Shown here in pieces: positions 26,977-33,896 of a DNA stretch of 64,000 nucleotides (position 1 is its first letter; the number at the start of each line of letters is the position of its first letter). The notes below the pieces were generated by a model. That model did not search any database. It was not told the origin of the DNA and saw only the letters and a program-made list of their open reading frames with translations. The stretch spans positions 19,934 to 83,933 of the forward strand of contig JBASFK010000008.1 in assembly GCA_049652985.1 (NCBI GenBank). Direction: 5' to 3'. The stretch is from UBA7657 sp049652985 (GTDB lineage Bacteria > Pseudomonadota > Alphaproteobacteria > Micavibrionales > Micavibrionaceae). A program made the translations under genes and the position numbers.

Positions 26977-27564
26977 ATGCGAAGTGCCAAGATCAGCAGG
27001 CTGCTGGATACCATTGATGACAGTATCGAGGGACAAAAGAATGTTTCCGTTTCCGATCTCGTCGATGCCCTTGAAAAAAGGGGATTCGGCGCGCTTTTGT
27101 TAATGCCCGCCCTTGTTACCGTTCTGCCGACTGGGGCCATCCCGGGCGTGCCTGCGGCCTGTGCCGGGGTGATATGCCTGGTGGCTGGCCAACTCGCAGC
27201 CGGGAAAAAGCGCCCGTGGTTGCCCGGCCCTTTGGCAAAAGTCTCTATCAGCAGGAAAAAAATTTCAGACGCGATCAAGAGATCCAAACCTTATGCCGAG
27301 GCTGTGGATGAGCTTGCGCAGGTGCGTTACGAATTTTTAACCAAAGATGCAGCCCAGCGCATCATTGCCGTTCTGTGCATCGTTCTGGCGCTCATGATGG
27401 GCATTGTAGGGTTCATTCCTTTCGCGCCTGTGCTGTTCTCTTTGCCAGTATTATTATTCGCTGCCGGGATGTGCCTGCGTGACGGGCTTTTAACTCTGTC
27501 AGGTTTCGTTCTCTGCTTCGTCGCAGTGGCAGCTCTGCCGCTTCTGTTCACACTCATAAAATAA
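26977..27564 (+). CDS. exoD: ExoD family membrane protein
   Basis: A 195-residue protein of the exopolysaccharide-synthesis ExoD family. Typical text is VSVSDLVDALEKRGFGALLL, MPALVTVLPTGAIPGVPA and GIVGFIPFAPVLFSLPVLLF. Four hydrophobic segments. Rhizobial exoD mutants are altered in exopolysaccharide and alkali tolerance, but the biochemical role is unknown. Ends just before a bidirectional terminator. Confidence 0.9.
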   Translation: MRSAKISRLLDTIDDSIEGQKNVSVSDLVDALEKRGFGALLLMPALVTVLPTGAIPGVPAACAGVICLVAGQLAAGKKRPWLPGPLAKVSISRKKISDAIKRSKPYAEAVDELAQVRYEFLTKDAAQRIIAVLCIVLALMMGIVGFIPFAPVLFSLPVLLFAAGMCLRDGLLTLSGFVLCFVAVAALPLLFTLIK

Positions 27565-27578
27565 CAATTCTGAAACAA

Positions 27579-27619
27579 AAAATCGCGGGAGAGGCTGTTC
27601 GCCTTGCTCCCGCGATTTT
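27579..27619. terminator. Bidirectional terminator between exoD and the lipoprotein gene
   Basis: AAAATCGCGGGAG and CTCCCGCGATTTT form a perfect 13-bp stem with A and T tracts on both sides, between two convergent stops. It should terminate both exoD and the minus-strand lipoprotein gene. Confidence 0.85.
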
Positions 27620-27634
27620 GTATTCGCTTAAACT

Positions 27635-27874
27635 CTAGTCGCCAAGGTTGATATCATCCTTGTCGGTGAGTGCGCCCGTAGCCGCACCGGCTGCGCCGCC
27701 GATTACAGCGCCGGCCCAGGGGCTGCCGCCTGTCAGGGAACTGCCGACTGCACCGGCACCTGCGCCGATCGCGCCGCCGCTCAGGGCCCGTTCAGTTTTC
27801 GATGTGCCGCAAGCAGCTAGGGCGAGCGAGATAGTAAAAAGTGCAACAATCATGGTCGTGTTTCTAAGGGACAT
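27635..27874 (-). CDS. Small glycine-zipper lipoprotein
   Basis: A 79-residue lipoprotein. Signal and lipobox are VALFTISLALAAC, then a Gly/Ala-rich zipper (LSGGAIGAGAGAVGSSLTGG, VIGGAAGAATGAL) typical of Omp/SlyB-like or osmotically inducible lipoproteins. The ATG at 27874 follows GGAGATCCACA. It lies at the edge of the stress-gene block, but I see no GGAAC-type promoter directly before it. Confidence 0.85.
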   Translation of the reverse strand: MSLRNTTMIVALFTISLALAACGTSKTERALSGGAIGAGAGAVGSSLTGGSPWAGAVIGGAAGAATGALTDKDDINLGD

Positions 27875-27903
27875 TGTGGATCTCCTTTTCTGTCCTGTAT
27901 TCA

Positions 27904-28095
27904 TCAGGCGCTTTCATTCTGATGGTAAAATTCGGTTTCAACCTCATGAAAAGGCCTTCCGGTCATTTCCTGCATGAGGTCAATTACAGCACCGTCGTCG
28001 TCGGCAATCTGCGGCAGATCGACACCGTCAGAATTGAAGCAGATGAAAATGACGTTCTCCAGACTTTCGACTTCGCGCATAACGCTGTTTCTCAT
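27904..28095 (-). CDS. Small soluble protein in the stress island
   Basis: The ATG at 28095 is selected because AAAGGAG stands 7 bases before it; the frame is open further upstream without protein-like sequence. 63 residues starting MRNSVMREVESLENVIF, acidic in the second half (DGVDLPQIADDDGAVIDLMQ). No signal peptide. No family recognised. A GGAAC-N16-CGTT promoter about 35-60 bases upstream suggests control by the EcfG-type sigma factor. Confidence 0.7.
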   Translation of the reverse strand: MRNSVMREVESLENVIFICFNSDGVDLPQIADDDGAVIDLMQEMTGRPFHEVETEFYHQNESA

Positions 28096-28128
28096 GTCGA
28101 ATCTCCTTTTCAGTTGCCGTGATTGACA

Positions 28129-28153
28129 AACGCACGCTGCGGTAGGAAGTTCC
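28129..28153 (-). promoter_or_regulatory. EcfG-type promoter before the 63-residue protein
   Basis: Minus strand: GGAAC (28153-28149), 16 bases, CGTT (28132-28129). This fits the alphaproteobacterial general-stress sigma consensus GGAAC-N16/17-CGTT. Confidence 0.7.
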
Positions 28154-28237
28154 TGCATAAGGAAAATTTTCCCATAGCCATAAAACATAAAAAAGAGCGC
28201 ACCCGCTTGGAATGCGCTCTTGATTGAATGAGTAAAT

Positions 28238-28441
28238 TTAGGCAGCGCGGGATTTATTCCACTCGTTTAGCTGCTCTTCAGCTTCCTGGCGTGCGACGCC
28301 GTAATTTTCCTGGATCTTGCCGAGCAGCTTTTCGCTGTCGCCATTGATTTCATCCAGCACATCGTTGGTCAGGCGGCCCCAGCGTTTCTGGACGTCGCCT
28401 TTCACTTGCTTCCATTTGCCTTCGAAAATGTCCTTGTTCAT
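28238..28441 (-). CDS. CsbD family stress protein
   Basis: 67-residue CsbD-like protein: IFEGKWKQVKGDVQKRWGRL then GDSEKLLGKIQENYGVARQE. CsbD proteins are abundant, mostly disordered general-stress proteins of unknown biochemical function. The ATG at 28441 follows AAGGAGAAATACA. It sits in the middle of the small-stress-gene block. No GGAAC box is seen directly upstream. Confidence 0.92.
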   Translation of the reverse strand: MNKDIFEGKWKQVKGDVQKRWGRLTNDVLDEINGDSEKLLGKIQENYGVARQEAEEQLNEWNKSRAA

Positions 28442-28524
28442 TGTATTTCTCCTTATGTTTTCTGTTGGTTTGGAACGAGCGGCCTGACCCGGAAAGGAGG
28501 GGCAGGCCGCTCAGGGGGTAAAAC

Positions 28525-29373
28525 TTAGTTTGTGGCTGTTTTCTTGAAGTTCTCGAAATTGACCGCCTGGTTAGCCGTCAACTGAACGTCCAGGTCGTTC
28601 TTCTCACGAATGACATTGGCGCTGTTGTAGCTCATGGCTGCTTTTTCACCGCCAAGGCCAAGCGTCTTGTCAAAGCCGATGATGATCTGGCTGGCTTCTC
28701 CATCGCGGAAAGAAATATTGTCGATTTCGGCAACGTTTTCTTTCTTGGCGTTGAGAATCTGACCTTCCAGAAGGCGTGCCACGCTGATGCCGTCAGCCGG
28801 GATAACGCGGACTTTTGCGTCTTTCTCGGCGTCTTTCAGTTCGTACGAGAACGGCGCCACTTTATCAAGCGTCTCTTCCGAGATCGGCATGATCACGTCG
28901 CCGTCTTTCTGACGCAGCGATACGAGGTTGTAATCGAAAGCGGCCAGTTTGGTGCCGATACCCATGAATCCGCCGTCAGCCAGCACGACCGTTGTCGCGT
29001 TGCCGTTGGCGTCCAGGATAATGTCCTGCACGGTGGCGATTTTCTCGCCTTTCGTGTTAAGGACAGGCTGGCCAATCATTCCCGACGCGGTTGCGCGCGA
29101 ATCGATTGTCACCGTCGATGAGGTAGTAGTTGTTTCCTCGCCGATCACTGTGGCCTTAATGTCTTCATAGACATCTTCTGCAGCCTCGGCCGTTTTGTCC
29201 GTGGCTTCGGAAGCGTCTTGCTTGATATTATTCCATTCGCGCTTTGCATCTTTCGAGAGGCTTGGCGCTTCGGCCTTCACTTCTGCGTTGGCATTTGCTG
29301 AAGTTTCAGCGAACGCTGGCGCTCCCGCCATAATGGCGAGCACCGAGGCCGCGATTAAAAATCTGGTATTCAT
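28525..29373 (-). CDS. Exported PRC-barrel domain protein
   Basis: 282 residues with a signal peptide (MNTRFLIAASVLAIMAGAPA, cleavage after FAE), an Ala/Glu/Lys-rich helical linker, and two PRC-barrel repeats: GMIGQPVLNTKGEKIATVQD followed by DANGNATTVVLADGGFMGIG, and LLEGQILNAKKENVAEIDNI followed by ASQIIIGFDKTLGLGGEKAA. Such proteins are common in stress regulons of Alphaproteobacteria. The ATG follows AAGGAGTTATAGTC, and a GGAAC-N17-CGTT promoter lies 50-75 bases upstream. Confidence 0.88.
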   Translation of the reverse strand: MNTRFLIAASVLAIMAGAPAFAETSANANAEVKAEAPSLSKDAKREWNNIKQDASEATDKTAEAAEDVYEDIKATVIGEETTTTSSTVTIDSRATASGMIGQPVLNTKGEKIATVQDIILDANGNATTVVLADGGFMGIGTKLAAFDYNLVSLRQKDGDVIMPISEETLDKVAPFSYELKDAEKDAKVRVIPADGISVARLLEGQILNAKKENVAEIDNISFRDGEASQIIIGFDKTLGLGGEKAAMSYNSANVIREKNDLDVQLTANQAVNFENFKKTATN

Positions 29374-29422
29374 GACTATAACTCCTTGTGTTTCTTGCTT
29401 GAATTGGGTTGTTACATACGCA

Positions 29423-29448
29423 AACGTTCTATTCCCGGAAAATGTTCC
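29423..29448 (-). promoter_or_regulatory. EcfG-type promoter before the PRC-barrel gene
   Basis: Minus strand: GGAAC (29448-29444), 17 bases, CGTT (29426-29423), about 50 bases before the start codon. Confidence 0.7.
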
Positions 29449-29526
29449 CCCTAAAAAAAACCGGCCAGTCCCGAAGGACTGTCCGGCCTGAGGTGGTTGG
29501 GTGGGTGGGGGAGGGAAAAACCTTTG

Positions 29527-29775
29527 TCAGGAGGGTCGGATATCGACTCGGTCGAAATGGCCCATTCTCTCTTCAGCCTGCACCTGCAGGTCGTGAAGGT
29601 CATATAAAAGCTTGGACAGGCGCGAGTCTGCTAGATCGCTGCCGTTATTCGGAAAATTCGTCTCGATAACGAGGACGTCTTCGGAATCGCGTGGTCCGCT
29701 GTAATTCTTCTTGAGGTAAATAGACGACACCAGGGGGTGTGTCACGCTCGTAAGTCTTTCGGGTACGTTCATCAT
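29527..29775 (-). CDS. Small soluble protein, unknown function
   Basis: 82 residues from the ATG at 29775, which has GGAGAG about eight bases upstream. Sequence includes SIYLKKNYSGPRDSEDVLVI and SRLSKLLYDLHDLQVQAEER, an amphipathic C-terminal helix. No signal peptide or membrane segment. It shares the spacer with the divergent EF-hand gene. No family recognised. Confidence 0.65.
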   Translation of the reverse strand: MMNVPERLTSVTHPLVSSIYLKKNYSGPRDSEDVLVIETNFPNNGSDLADSRLSKLLYDLHDLQVQAEERMGHFDRVDIRPS

Positions 29776-29879
29776 TTTCACGACTCTCCTTCGTTCTCTT
29801 AAAAGCGTAGAACGTAACCGTAACCTGCGTATGTCCTCTCTGTATGGTTTTTGAAATAATTTGTTTCATTTGTGTAACA

Positions 29880-29904
29880 GGAACTCTGGGGCTTTCCTGG
29901 CGTT
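29880..29904 (+). promoter_or_regulatory. EcfG-type promoter before the EF-hand gene
   Basis: GGAAC (29880-29884), 16 bases, CGTT (29901-29904), 38 bases before the ATG at 29942. Confidence 0.75.
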
Positions 29905-29941
29905 AGAGAGGCTCAACCATTTCTCGAAGGGAGAATGAATA

Positions 29942-30487
29942 ATGAAGAGTATTTATCTGATGACGGCAGCTGCCGTTGCGCTGGTCGGCTTTAGCGGCCC
30001 CGTTAAGGCCGAAACGGTAACCACCAAGGTTACCGTCCAGCAAAAAGACATTCCGGACGTCAACAAGGTCAATCTGACCGTGTTCGACGCGGACCAGAAT
30101 GGAATTTTGTCGATGAAAGAAGTCGGTCAATATCTTTTCAAGGTATTCGATAACGATAAAAACGGCTCTATCGACAACATTGAAATCAAGCAAAAACGTT
30201 TCATGACCATCATCCCGATGGAAAAAGAAACCACGCTTCAGGTCGATTTCGACGATGACGGCCAGCCGGAGAAAGTCGAGCACAGCGAGGAAAACTTTAT
30301 TAAACAGTCCCAACTGATGCGTTTCGATAACAACATGGACGGCCTGTCCGCCAACGAATTCATCAACACCGGCTTTGAAGTGCTTGATGACGACGAGGAC
30401 AAGCTGATCAACAGCGAGGAATGGGATGAGGCCTACATGGAGCTCACCCGCGCCCCGGTTAACGAGCCCGAGCGTTACCAAAACTAA
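29942..30487 (+). CDS. Exported EF-hand calcium-binding protein
   Basis: 181 residues with a signal peptide (MTAAAVALVGFSGPVKA). Four EF-hand-like loops are visible: DADQNGILSMKE, DNDKNGSIDNIE, DNNMDGLSANEF and DDDEDKLINSEEW, spread over residues 45-165. Probably a periplasmic calcium-binding protein. A fine GGAAC-N16-CGTT promoter precedes it and a strong terminator follows, so it is a monocistronic stress gene. Confidence 0.88.
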   Translation: MKSIYLMTAAAVALVGFSGPVKAETVTTKVTVQQKDIPDVNKVNLTVFDADQNGILSMKEVGQYLFKVFDNDKNGSIDNIEIKQKRFMTIIPMEKETTLQVDFDDDGQPEKVEHSEENFIKQSQLMRFDNNMDGLSANEFINTGFEVLDDDEDKLINSEEWDEAYMELTRAPVNEPERYQN

Positions 30488-30510
30488 GCCAGCTCGTCGC
30501 TTTCCAGTGA

Positions 30511-30541
30511 AAACCGCCCTTGAAAAAAGGGCGGTTTTTTT
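30511..30541 (+). terminator. Terminator of the EF-hand gene
   Basis: AAACCGCCCTT-GAAA-AAGGGCGGTTTTTTT: a GC-rich stem followed by seven T. The T-run abuts the GGAAC box of the next promoter. Confidence 0.9.
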
Positions 30542-30566
30542 GGAACATTTCGGTGGGGGCTGCGTT
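30542..30566 (+). promoter_or_regulatory. EcfG-type promoter before the 76-residue protein
   Basis: GGAAC (30542-30546), 16 bases, CGTT (30563-30566), 25 bases before the ATG at 30591. Confidence 0.7.
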
Positions 30567-30590
30567 GGGAGGGGTAGAAAGGAAGAAAAT

Positions 30591-30821
30591 ATGAAAATAT
30601 TCCATACAATTTTCTCGTGGCCTATCAATGGTTTGAAGGGCGTGACGGACTTCCTGGGTTCCTGGCCAATAGAGGACGATACCAGGCTGGCATATGACCG
30701 CACCCGGGACTTTACGGACCCTTACAGCGATCTTCATTACCTGCACGATACCGAAATGGAGCGCCTTGTAAAAACCATCGAAAACATGAAAAGCGACATC
30801 GGTCGTTCCCAATATCAATAA
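30591..30821 (+). CDS. Small protein of 76 residues, unknown function
   Basis: The ATG at 30591 follows AAAGGAAGAAAAT; the frame extends upstream only through the terminator and promoter, so that extension is rejected. The product begins MKIFHTIFSWPINGLKGVTD and has an acidic middle and a C-terminal helix (HDTEMERLVKTIENMKSDIG). No membrane segment is clear. It has its own EcfG-type promoter and a terminator at 30848-30881. Confidence 0.7.
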   Translation: MKIFHTIFSWPINGLKGVTDFLGSWPIEDDTRLAYDRTRDFTDPYSDLHYLHDTEMERLVKTIENMKSDIGRSQYQ

Positions 30822-30847
30822 ATAACAATAAGGGATTCTTCATATAC

Positions 30848-30881
30848 AAACCCGCCGCACGAATTCGCCGGCGGGTTTTTT
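30848..30881. terminator. Terminator between convergent small genes
   Basis: AACCCGCCG and CGGCGGGTTTTTT pair around a short loop containing GAATTC. T-run on the plus side; it lies between convergent genes ending at 30821 and 30900. Confidence 0.85.
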
Positions 30882-30899
30882 ATTGCAGGGTAACCCTCA

Positions 30900-31115
30900 T
30901 TACTTCGGAACGTTCGCGATGGCCAGTTGCTGGGCATCCTCCAGCTTGTTGACGCTGCCCGTGGACACGATGGCTCCGCGAAACGAAACGATCCATTTCC
31001 ATGATTCTTTGTTCTGGGAGCATTGAGCCGCGGTTTTTTGCTTCTCAACAACCAGTTCATAGTTATTGATGTCCGTGCAGAGTTTTTGGGTTTCCCAGTT
31101 CATTTCAACGCTCAT
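30900..31115 (-). CDS. Small soluble protein with DUF-like fold, unknown
   Basis: 71 residues from the ATG at 31115, which has GGAGG seven bases upstream. It reads MSVEMNWETQKLCTDINNYE, then SWKWIVSFRGAIVSTGSVNK. The pattern of alternating beta strands and a final helix (LEDAQQLAIANVPK) suggests a compact domain. No family name can be given. A terminator-like hairpin (AAAGGCCCGTTCTCCGGGCCTTTTT) lies upstream at about 31167-31192 for the next minus-strand gene. Confidence 0.7.
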   Translation of the reverse strand: MSVEMNWETQKLCTDINNYELVVEKQKTAAQCSQNKESWKWIVSFRGAIVSTGSVNKLEDAQQLAIANVPK

Positions 31116-31195
31116 GTTCAATCCTCCATGTTAAAAATTCTCCCTTCCAGGGAGAAGGCTGTTCTAAAAAAGGCCCGTTCTCCGGGCCTTTTTGA

Positions 31196-31267
31196 TTAGA
31201 AGAATATGTTGTAAAGAATAATGATAGGGATCGGCACGCCGATCAAAAACATCAAAAAGCTTTTCAT
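31196..31267 (-). CDS. 23-residue hydrophobic mini-protein
   Basis: ATG at 31267, preceded by GGAGACGGGAGC, reads MKSFLMFLIGVPIPIIILYN and ends IFF-stop. It would be a single short membrane helix. It lies between a 55-residue membrane protein and a terminator, in the same orientation. The ribosome site and terminator support a real small gene, but the size makes this tentative. Confidence 0.5.
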   Translation of the reverse strand: MKSFLMFLIGVPIPIIILYNIFF

Positions 31268-31279
31268 GCTCCCGTCTCC

Positions 31280-31447
31280 TTATTTTGCCGTTGTGTTATC
31301 GTCAATCTCGTCGCCGATTTCCTCGACAACTTCACCGACGCTGCCGGATATGCCATCATTCCTGGGCTCGTTATATTGAACGAACAGGACACCAAGTATG
31401 GCAACCAACAATACCGCAATTAGTAACAAAAGGCCTCTATCGTTCAT
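31280..31447 (-). CDS. 55-residue single-pass membrane protein
   Basis: ATG at 31447, with AAAGGACC upstream. N-terminal membrane helix (LLLLIAVLLVAILGVLF) and an acidic C-terminal tail (GEVVEEIGDEIDDNTTAK). Probably inner membrane with the tail outside. A GGAAC-N16-CGTT promoter at 31489-31513 places it in the general stress regulon. No family recognised. Confidence 0.7.
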   Translation of the reverse strand: MNDRGLLLLIAVLLVAILGVLFVQYNEPRNDGISGSVGEVVEEIGDEIDDNTTAK

Positions 31448-31488
31448 CGTGGCGGTCCTTTTCTATTGTGCATTTCCTTCCTTGGGCC

Positions 31489-31513
31489 AACGCAGCCGTT
31501 AGGAATGAGTTCC
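31489..31513 (-). promoter_or_regulatory. EcfG-type promoter before the 55-residue membrane protein
   Basis: Minus strand: GGAAC (31513-31509), 16 bases, CGTT (31492-31489), about 42 bases before the ATG at 31447. Confidence 0.7.
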
Positions 31514-31526
31514 GCTATTGGCCTCG

Positions 31527-31949
31527 TCAATGCAGCAGCTTTTCGGCGGCGATATAACCCGCGAGGCTGGCGATCATGACGGCCGTTTTGGGGTTTTCAC
31601 GGATCGGCTCTTCCAGCTCCTCGCCCACGACTTCAAGCGCGGAATGGAGATTATCCTTGAGGATGCCGTAATAGCCCTGCAGTTGTTTGCGTTTCTCGTT
31701 ATATACCCCGTAAACCACTGCGGCGATAATAACACCCAGTGACAAAATCAGCGCGCCGATAACAAGGCGCGCGGTCTGAAGGTCGTAATGCGTGACCAGC
31801 CAGTCATAACCGGCAGCCACCAGGAAGCCCGAACCCGCAACCGCCAGGAAACCTGCGAGTAAAAGCGCAGGCCCCATCTGGTTGCGGACAGGACGTGATT
31901 CCTGCATAAGCAGCGATATAATCGCCTGCTCAAGCGAAGACGCGGGCAT
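31527..31949 (-). CDS. Membrane protein partner of the DUF883 protein
   Basis: 140 residues with two strong membrane helices (MGPALLLAGFLAVAGSGFLV; ARLVIGALILSLGVIIAAVV) and a weaker C-terminal one (TAVMIASLAGYIAAEKLL). Between lies a charged segment (ELEEPIRENPK). It resembles YqjE/YqjK-type or holin-like envelope proteins encoded next to ElaB/YqjD homologues. Only three bases separate it from the stop of the DUF883 gene, so they form one operon. Confidence 0.75.
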   Translation of the reverse strand: MPASSLEQAIISLLMQESRPVRNQMGPALLLAGFLAVAGSGFLVAAGYDWLVTHYDLQTARLVIGALILSLGVIIAAVVYGVYNEKRKQLQGYYGILKDNLHSALEVVGEELEEPIRENPKTAVMIASLAGYIAAEKLLH

Positions 31950-31952
31950 GGC

Positions 31953-32315
31953 TTAACGGCGCTTTCCGAGAAGGAAGCTCGCCGCGAGGCCAGCAAAGAA
32001 AGCGATGGCAAGAGCTTGCCCTGGCTTTTCCGTGACGCGGTGCTCCATTTTGTGAAGCGTGTTCTCGCCTGCCTTGCGTGCTTTTTCAAGCTGCTTGCCT
32101 GCGAAGCGTTTCGCATCATCGACATGTTTGCCGCCGTTTGATTTCACGTGGCTTGTCAGCGACACAACGTCATCTTTAAGTGACGCGAGGTCGTCCTTGA
32201 TGTGGTTGATTTCGGGATATTCAGAACTCAGAGAGTTCAGACCCGGACCCACGGCCCGGAGAGCCGAGAAATCGTCGTCTTTCGAAGTGTTGTAGTCGGA
32301 TTTGTTTTTACCCAT
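31953..32315 (-). CDS. ElaB/YqjD/DUF883-like membrane-anchored protein
   Basis: 120 residues. The central amphipathic helix (IKDDLASLKDDVVSLTSHVK; QLEKARKAGENTLHKMEHRV) and the C-terminal anchor (KPGQALAIAFFAGLAASFLL ending GKRR) match the YqjD/ElaB family, tail-anchored inner-membrane proteins that in E. coli associate with ribosomes in stationary phase. The ATG at 32315 follows AGGAGAAAACCA. A GGAAC-N17-CGTT promoter lies upstream. Confidence 0.88.
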   Translation of the reverse strand: MGKNKSDYNTSKDDDFSALRAVGPGLNSLSSEYPEINHIKDDLASLKDDVVSLTSHVKSNGGKHVDDAKRFAGKQLEKARKAGENTLHKMEHRVTEKPGQALAIAFFAGLAASFLLGKRR

Positions 32316-32349
32316 TGGTTTTCTCCTGTTGTTAGATATCAGGTGAACC

Positions 32350-32375
32350 AACGGTTAAAATAAGGAGAAAGTTCC
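32350..32375 (-). promoter_or_regulatory. EcfG-type promoter before the DUF883 operon
   Basis: Minus strand: GGAAC (32375-32371), 17 bases, CGTT (32353-32350), about 35 bases before the ATG at 32315. Confidence 0.75.
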
Positions 32376-32388
32376 TGAGGGTGGCACT

Positions 32389-33111
32389 TTAGCTCTTGAT
32401 CTGGCCGGTAAAGAGGTAACCCACGCCACGGACGGTTTTGATGAATTTAGGGTTTTTCGGGTCGTCTTTGATCTTTTTCCGGATACGGCCGATCTGGATA
32501 TCGATGGCGCGGTCGTACGAATCGAAATTGCCGCTGCGGGTCAGCTCGAATAAAAATTCGCGGCTGAGCGCCCGGTTCGGCGACAGCAGCAGCGCCTCCA
32601 GCAGCTTGAACTCGCCGGTCGTAAGGTCTGCCGAGCGGTTCTTCTCATCGAAGAGCTGGTATTGCGTCCGGTCCAGGCACCAGTTCGCGAAAAAGATTTT
32701 GTCCGGAGCGCCTTGCTGCTGCGGGCTGTTTTCGTTGGGCGCTTCCGGCGCGCGGCGGAGAACAGCTTTGATTCGGGCCGACAGCTCACGCATTTCAAAA
32801 GGCTTTGTAATGTAATCGTCCGCGCCCATCTCCAGCCCGACAATTTTTTCAGTCGTGTCGCTTTTGCCGCTGACGATAATGATGAATGCGTTGCTGGCCT
32901 GGCGGATATCCTTGATAAGGCTGAAACCTTCCGCATCCGGCAGAACGAGATCAAGCAGAACAACGTCCGCCTCGCAATGGGGCAGCTTTTCGTGCAGGTC
33001 CTTACCGCTGACGGCCTTGACGACTCGGTAGCCGTCATCCTCCAGGTACTGGCCTACGACCAGCTGCAGGTTTGCATCATCGTCAACGCTCAATATGGTC
33101 GCTTTTGGCAC
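32389..33111 (-). CDS. OmpR/PhoB-family response regulator
   Basis: 240 residues. Receiver domain with the phosphoacceptor in ADVVLLDLVLPDAEG, the lysine in GADDYITKPFEMREL, and a winged-helix output domain (TGEFKLLEALLLSPNRALSR; DIQIGRIRKKIKDDPKNPKF; IKTVRGVGYLF). DNA-binding transcription factor. No cognate kinase is adjacent; the hybrid kinase at 33.9 kb has its own receiver. Targets unknown. Confidence 0.93.
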   Translation of the reverse strand: MPKATILSVDDDANLQLVVGQYLEDDGYRVVKAVSGKDLHEKLPHCEADVVLLDLVLPDAEGFSLIKDIRQASNAFIIIVSGKSDTTEKIVGLEMGADDYITKPFEMRELSARIKAVLRRAPEAPNENSPQQQGAPDKIFFANWCLDRTQYQLFDEKNRSADLTTGEFKLLEALLLSPNRALSREFLFELTRSGNFDSYDRAIDIQIGRIRKKIKDDPKNPKFIKTVRGVGYLFTGQIKS

Positions 33112-33267
33112 GCGGCTTCCGTTCTTTGCAGGTTAAGAATTTGAAATGACTATATATTCTTGTTAACAAAAAAGAAACAAACTTTTTCATCCTTCATACA
33201 TGCAGGACAAATAGGTGTTACCAGAGGGGGTTAGGCTTAAGGCTGGTTAATTGAAAAGGAGCCTGTC

Positions 33268-33816
33268 ATGTTTGAACAAACCGCTCTCGTGAACGAGATG
33301 AAGAATCTTCGTAAATTTGCCTTCCGTCTCGCCGGCAATGCGAGCGACGCGGAAGATCTACTCCAATCCACTGTTTTGCGCGCCCTTGAGAAAAAGCACC
33401 TGTTCCAAAAGGACACGGATCTTTTTAAATGGACGTCTAAGATCATGTTCAACCTGTTCGTGTCGGAATACCGCCGCCGGACTAAGTTCGAAACGCAATA
33501 CGATCCCGAAACTTACCTGGAGCGCCAGAGCGTCGAAGGTTCTCAGGAGGTCAAGCTCGCTCTCTCCAAAGTTAATGAGGCGATGAAGCAACTCTCCCAC
33601 GACCACCAGGAGATTCTGGTCATGGTCTGTGTGAAGGGCATGCGCTACGAAGAAGTGTCCGAGACTCTGAGCATACCGGTCGGTACGGTTCGCTCGCGTC
33701 TTGCCCGGGCCCGCGAAAATCTGCAGGTCATTCTCGATACGCCCGTGAAGAGAACCACTGATCGTTTTATTCCGCCGTATCAACTCGGCAACGGGAAGAA
33801 CGCTCTCGCCGCCTGA
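33268..33816 (+). CDS. ECF sigma factor, EcfG-like
   Basis: 182 residues with sigma-2 (FRLAGNASDAEDLLQSTVLR; FKWTSKIMFNLFVSEYRRRT) and sigma-4 (MKQLSHDHQEILVMVCVKGM, then YEEVSETLSIPVGTVRSRLA). The form is that of alphaproteobacterial EcfG or a close group. The surrounding genes carry seven GGAAC-N16/17-CGTT promoters, the sequence EcfG recognises, which supports the assignment. PhyR and NepR, its usual regulators, are not in the window. ATG follows AAAAGGAG. Confidence 0.85.
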   Translation: MFEQTALVNEMKNLRKFAFRLAGNASDAEDLLQSTVLRALEKKHLFQKDTDLFKWTSKIMFNLFVSEYRRRTKFETQYDPETYLERQSVEGSQEVKLALSKVNEAMKQLSHDHQEILVMVCVKGMRYEEVSETLSIPVGTVRSRLARARENLQVILDTPVKRTTDRFIPPYQLGNGKNALAA

Positions 33817-33840
33817 TTTTACGCTGAATATCCAATCAAG

Positions 33841-33867
33841 AAAAACCCGGTGAATGCCGGGTTTTTC
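33841..33867 (+). terminator. Terminator of the ECF sigma gene
   Basis: AAAAACCCGG-TGAATG-CCGGGTTTTTC: strong stem with T-run, 25 bases after the sigma factor stop. Confidence 0.88.
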
Positions 33868-33896
33868 TTTGTGTCCGGAGTCAGGAGGAGGGGGCT

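Noticed and set aside
28442..28500. EcfG promoter before csbD
   Set aside because: A GGAAC is present but on the plus strand, and no CGTT lies at the right distance on the minus strand.
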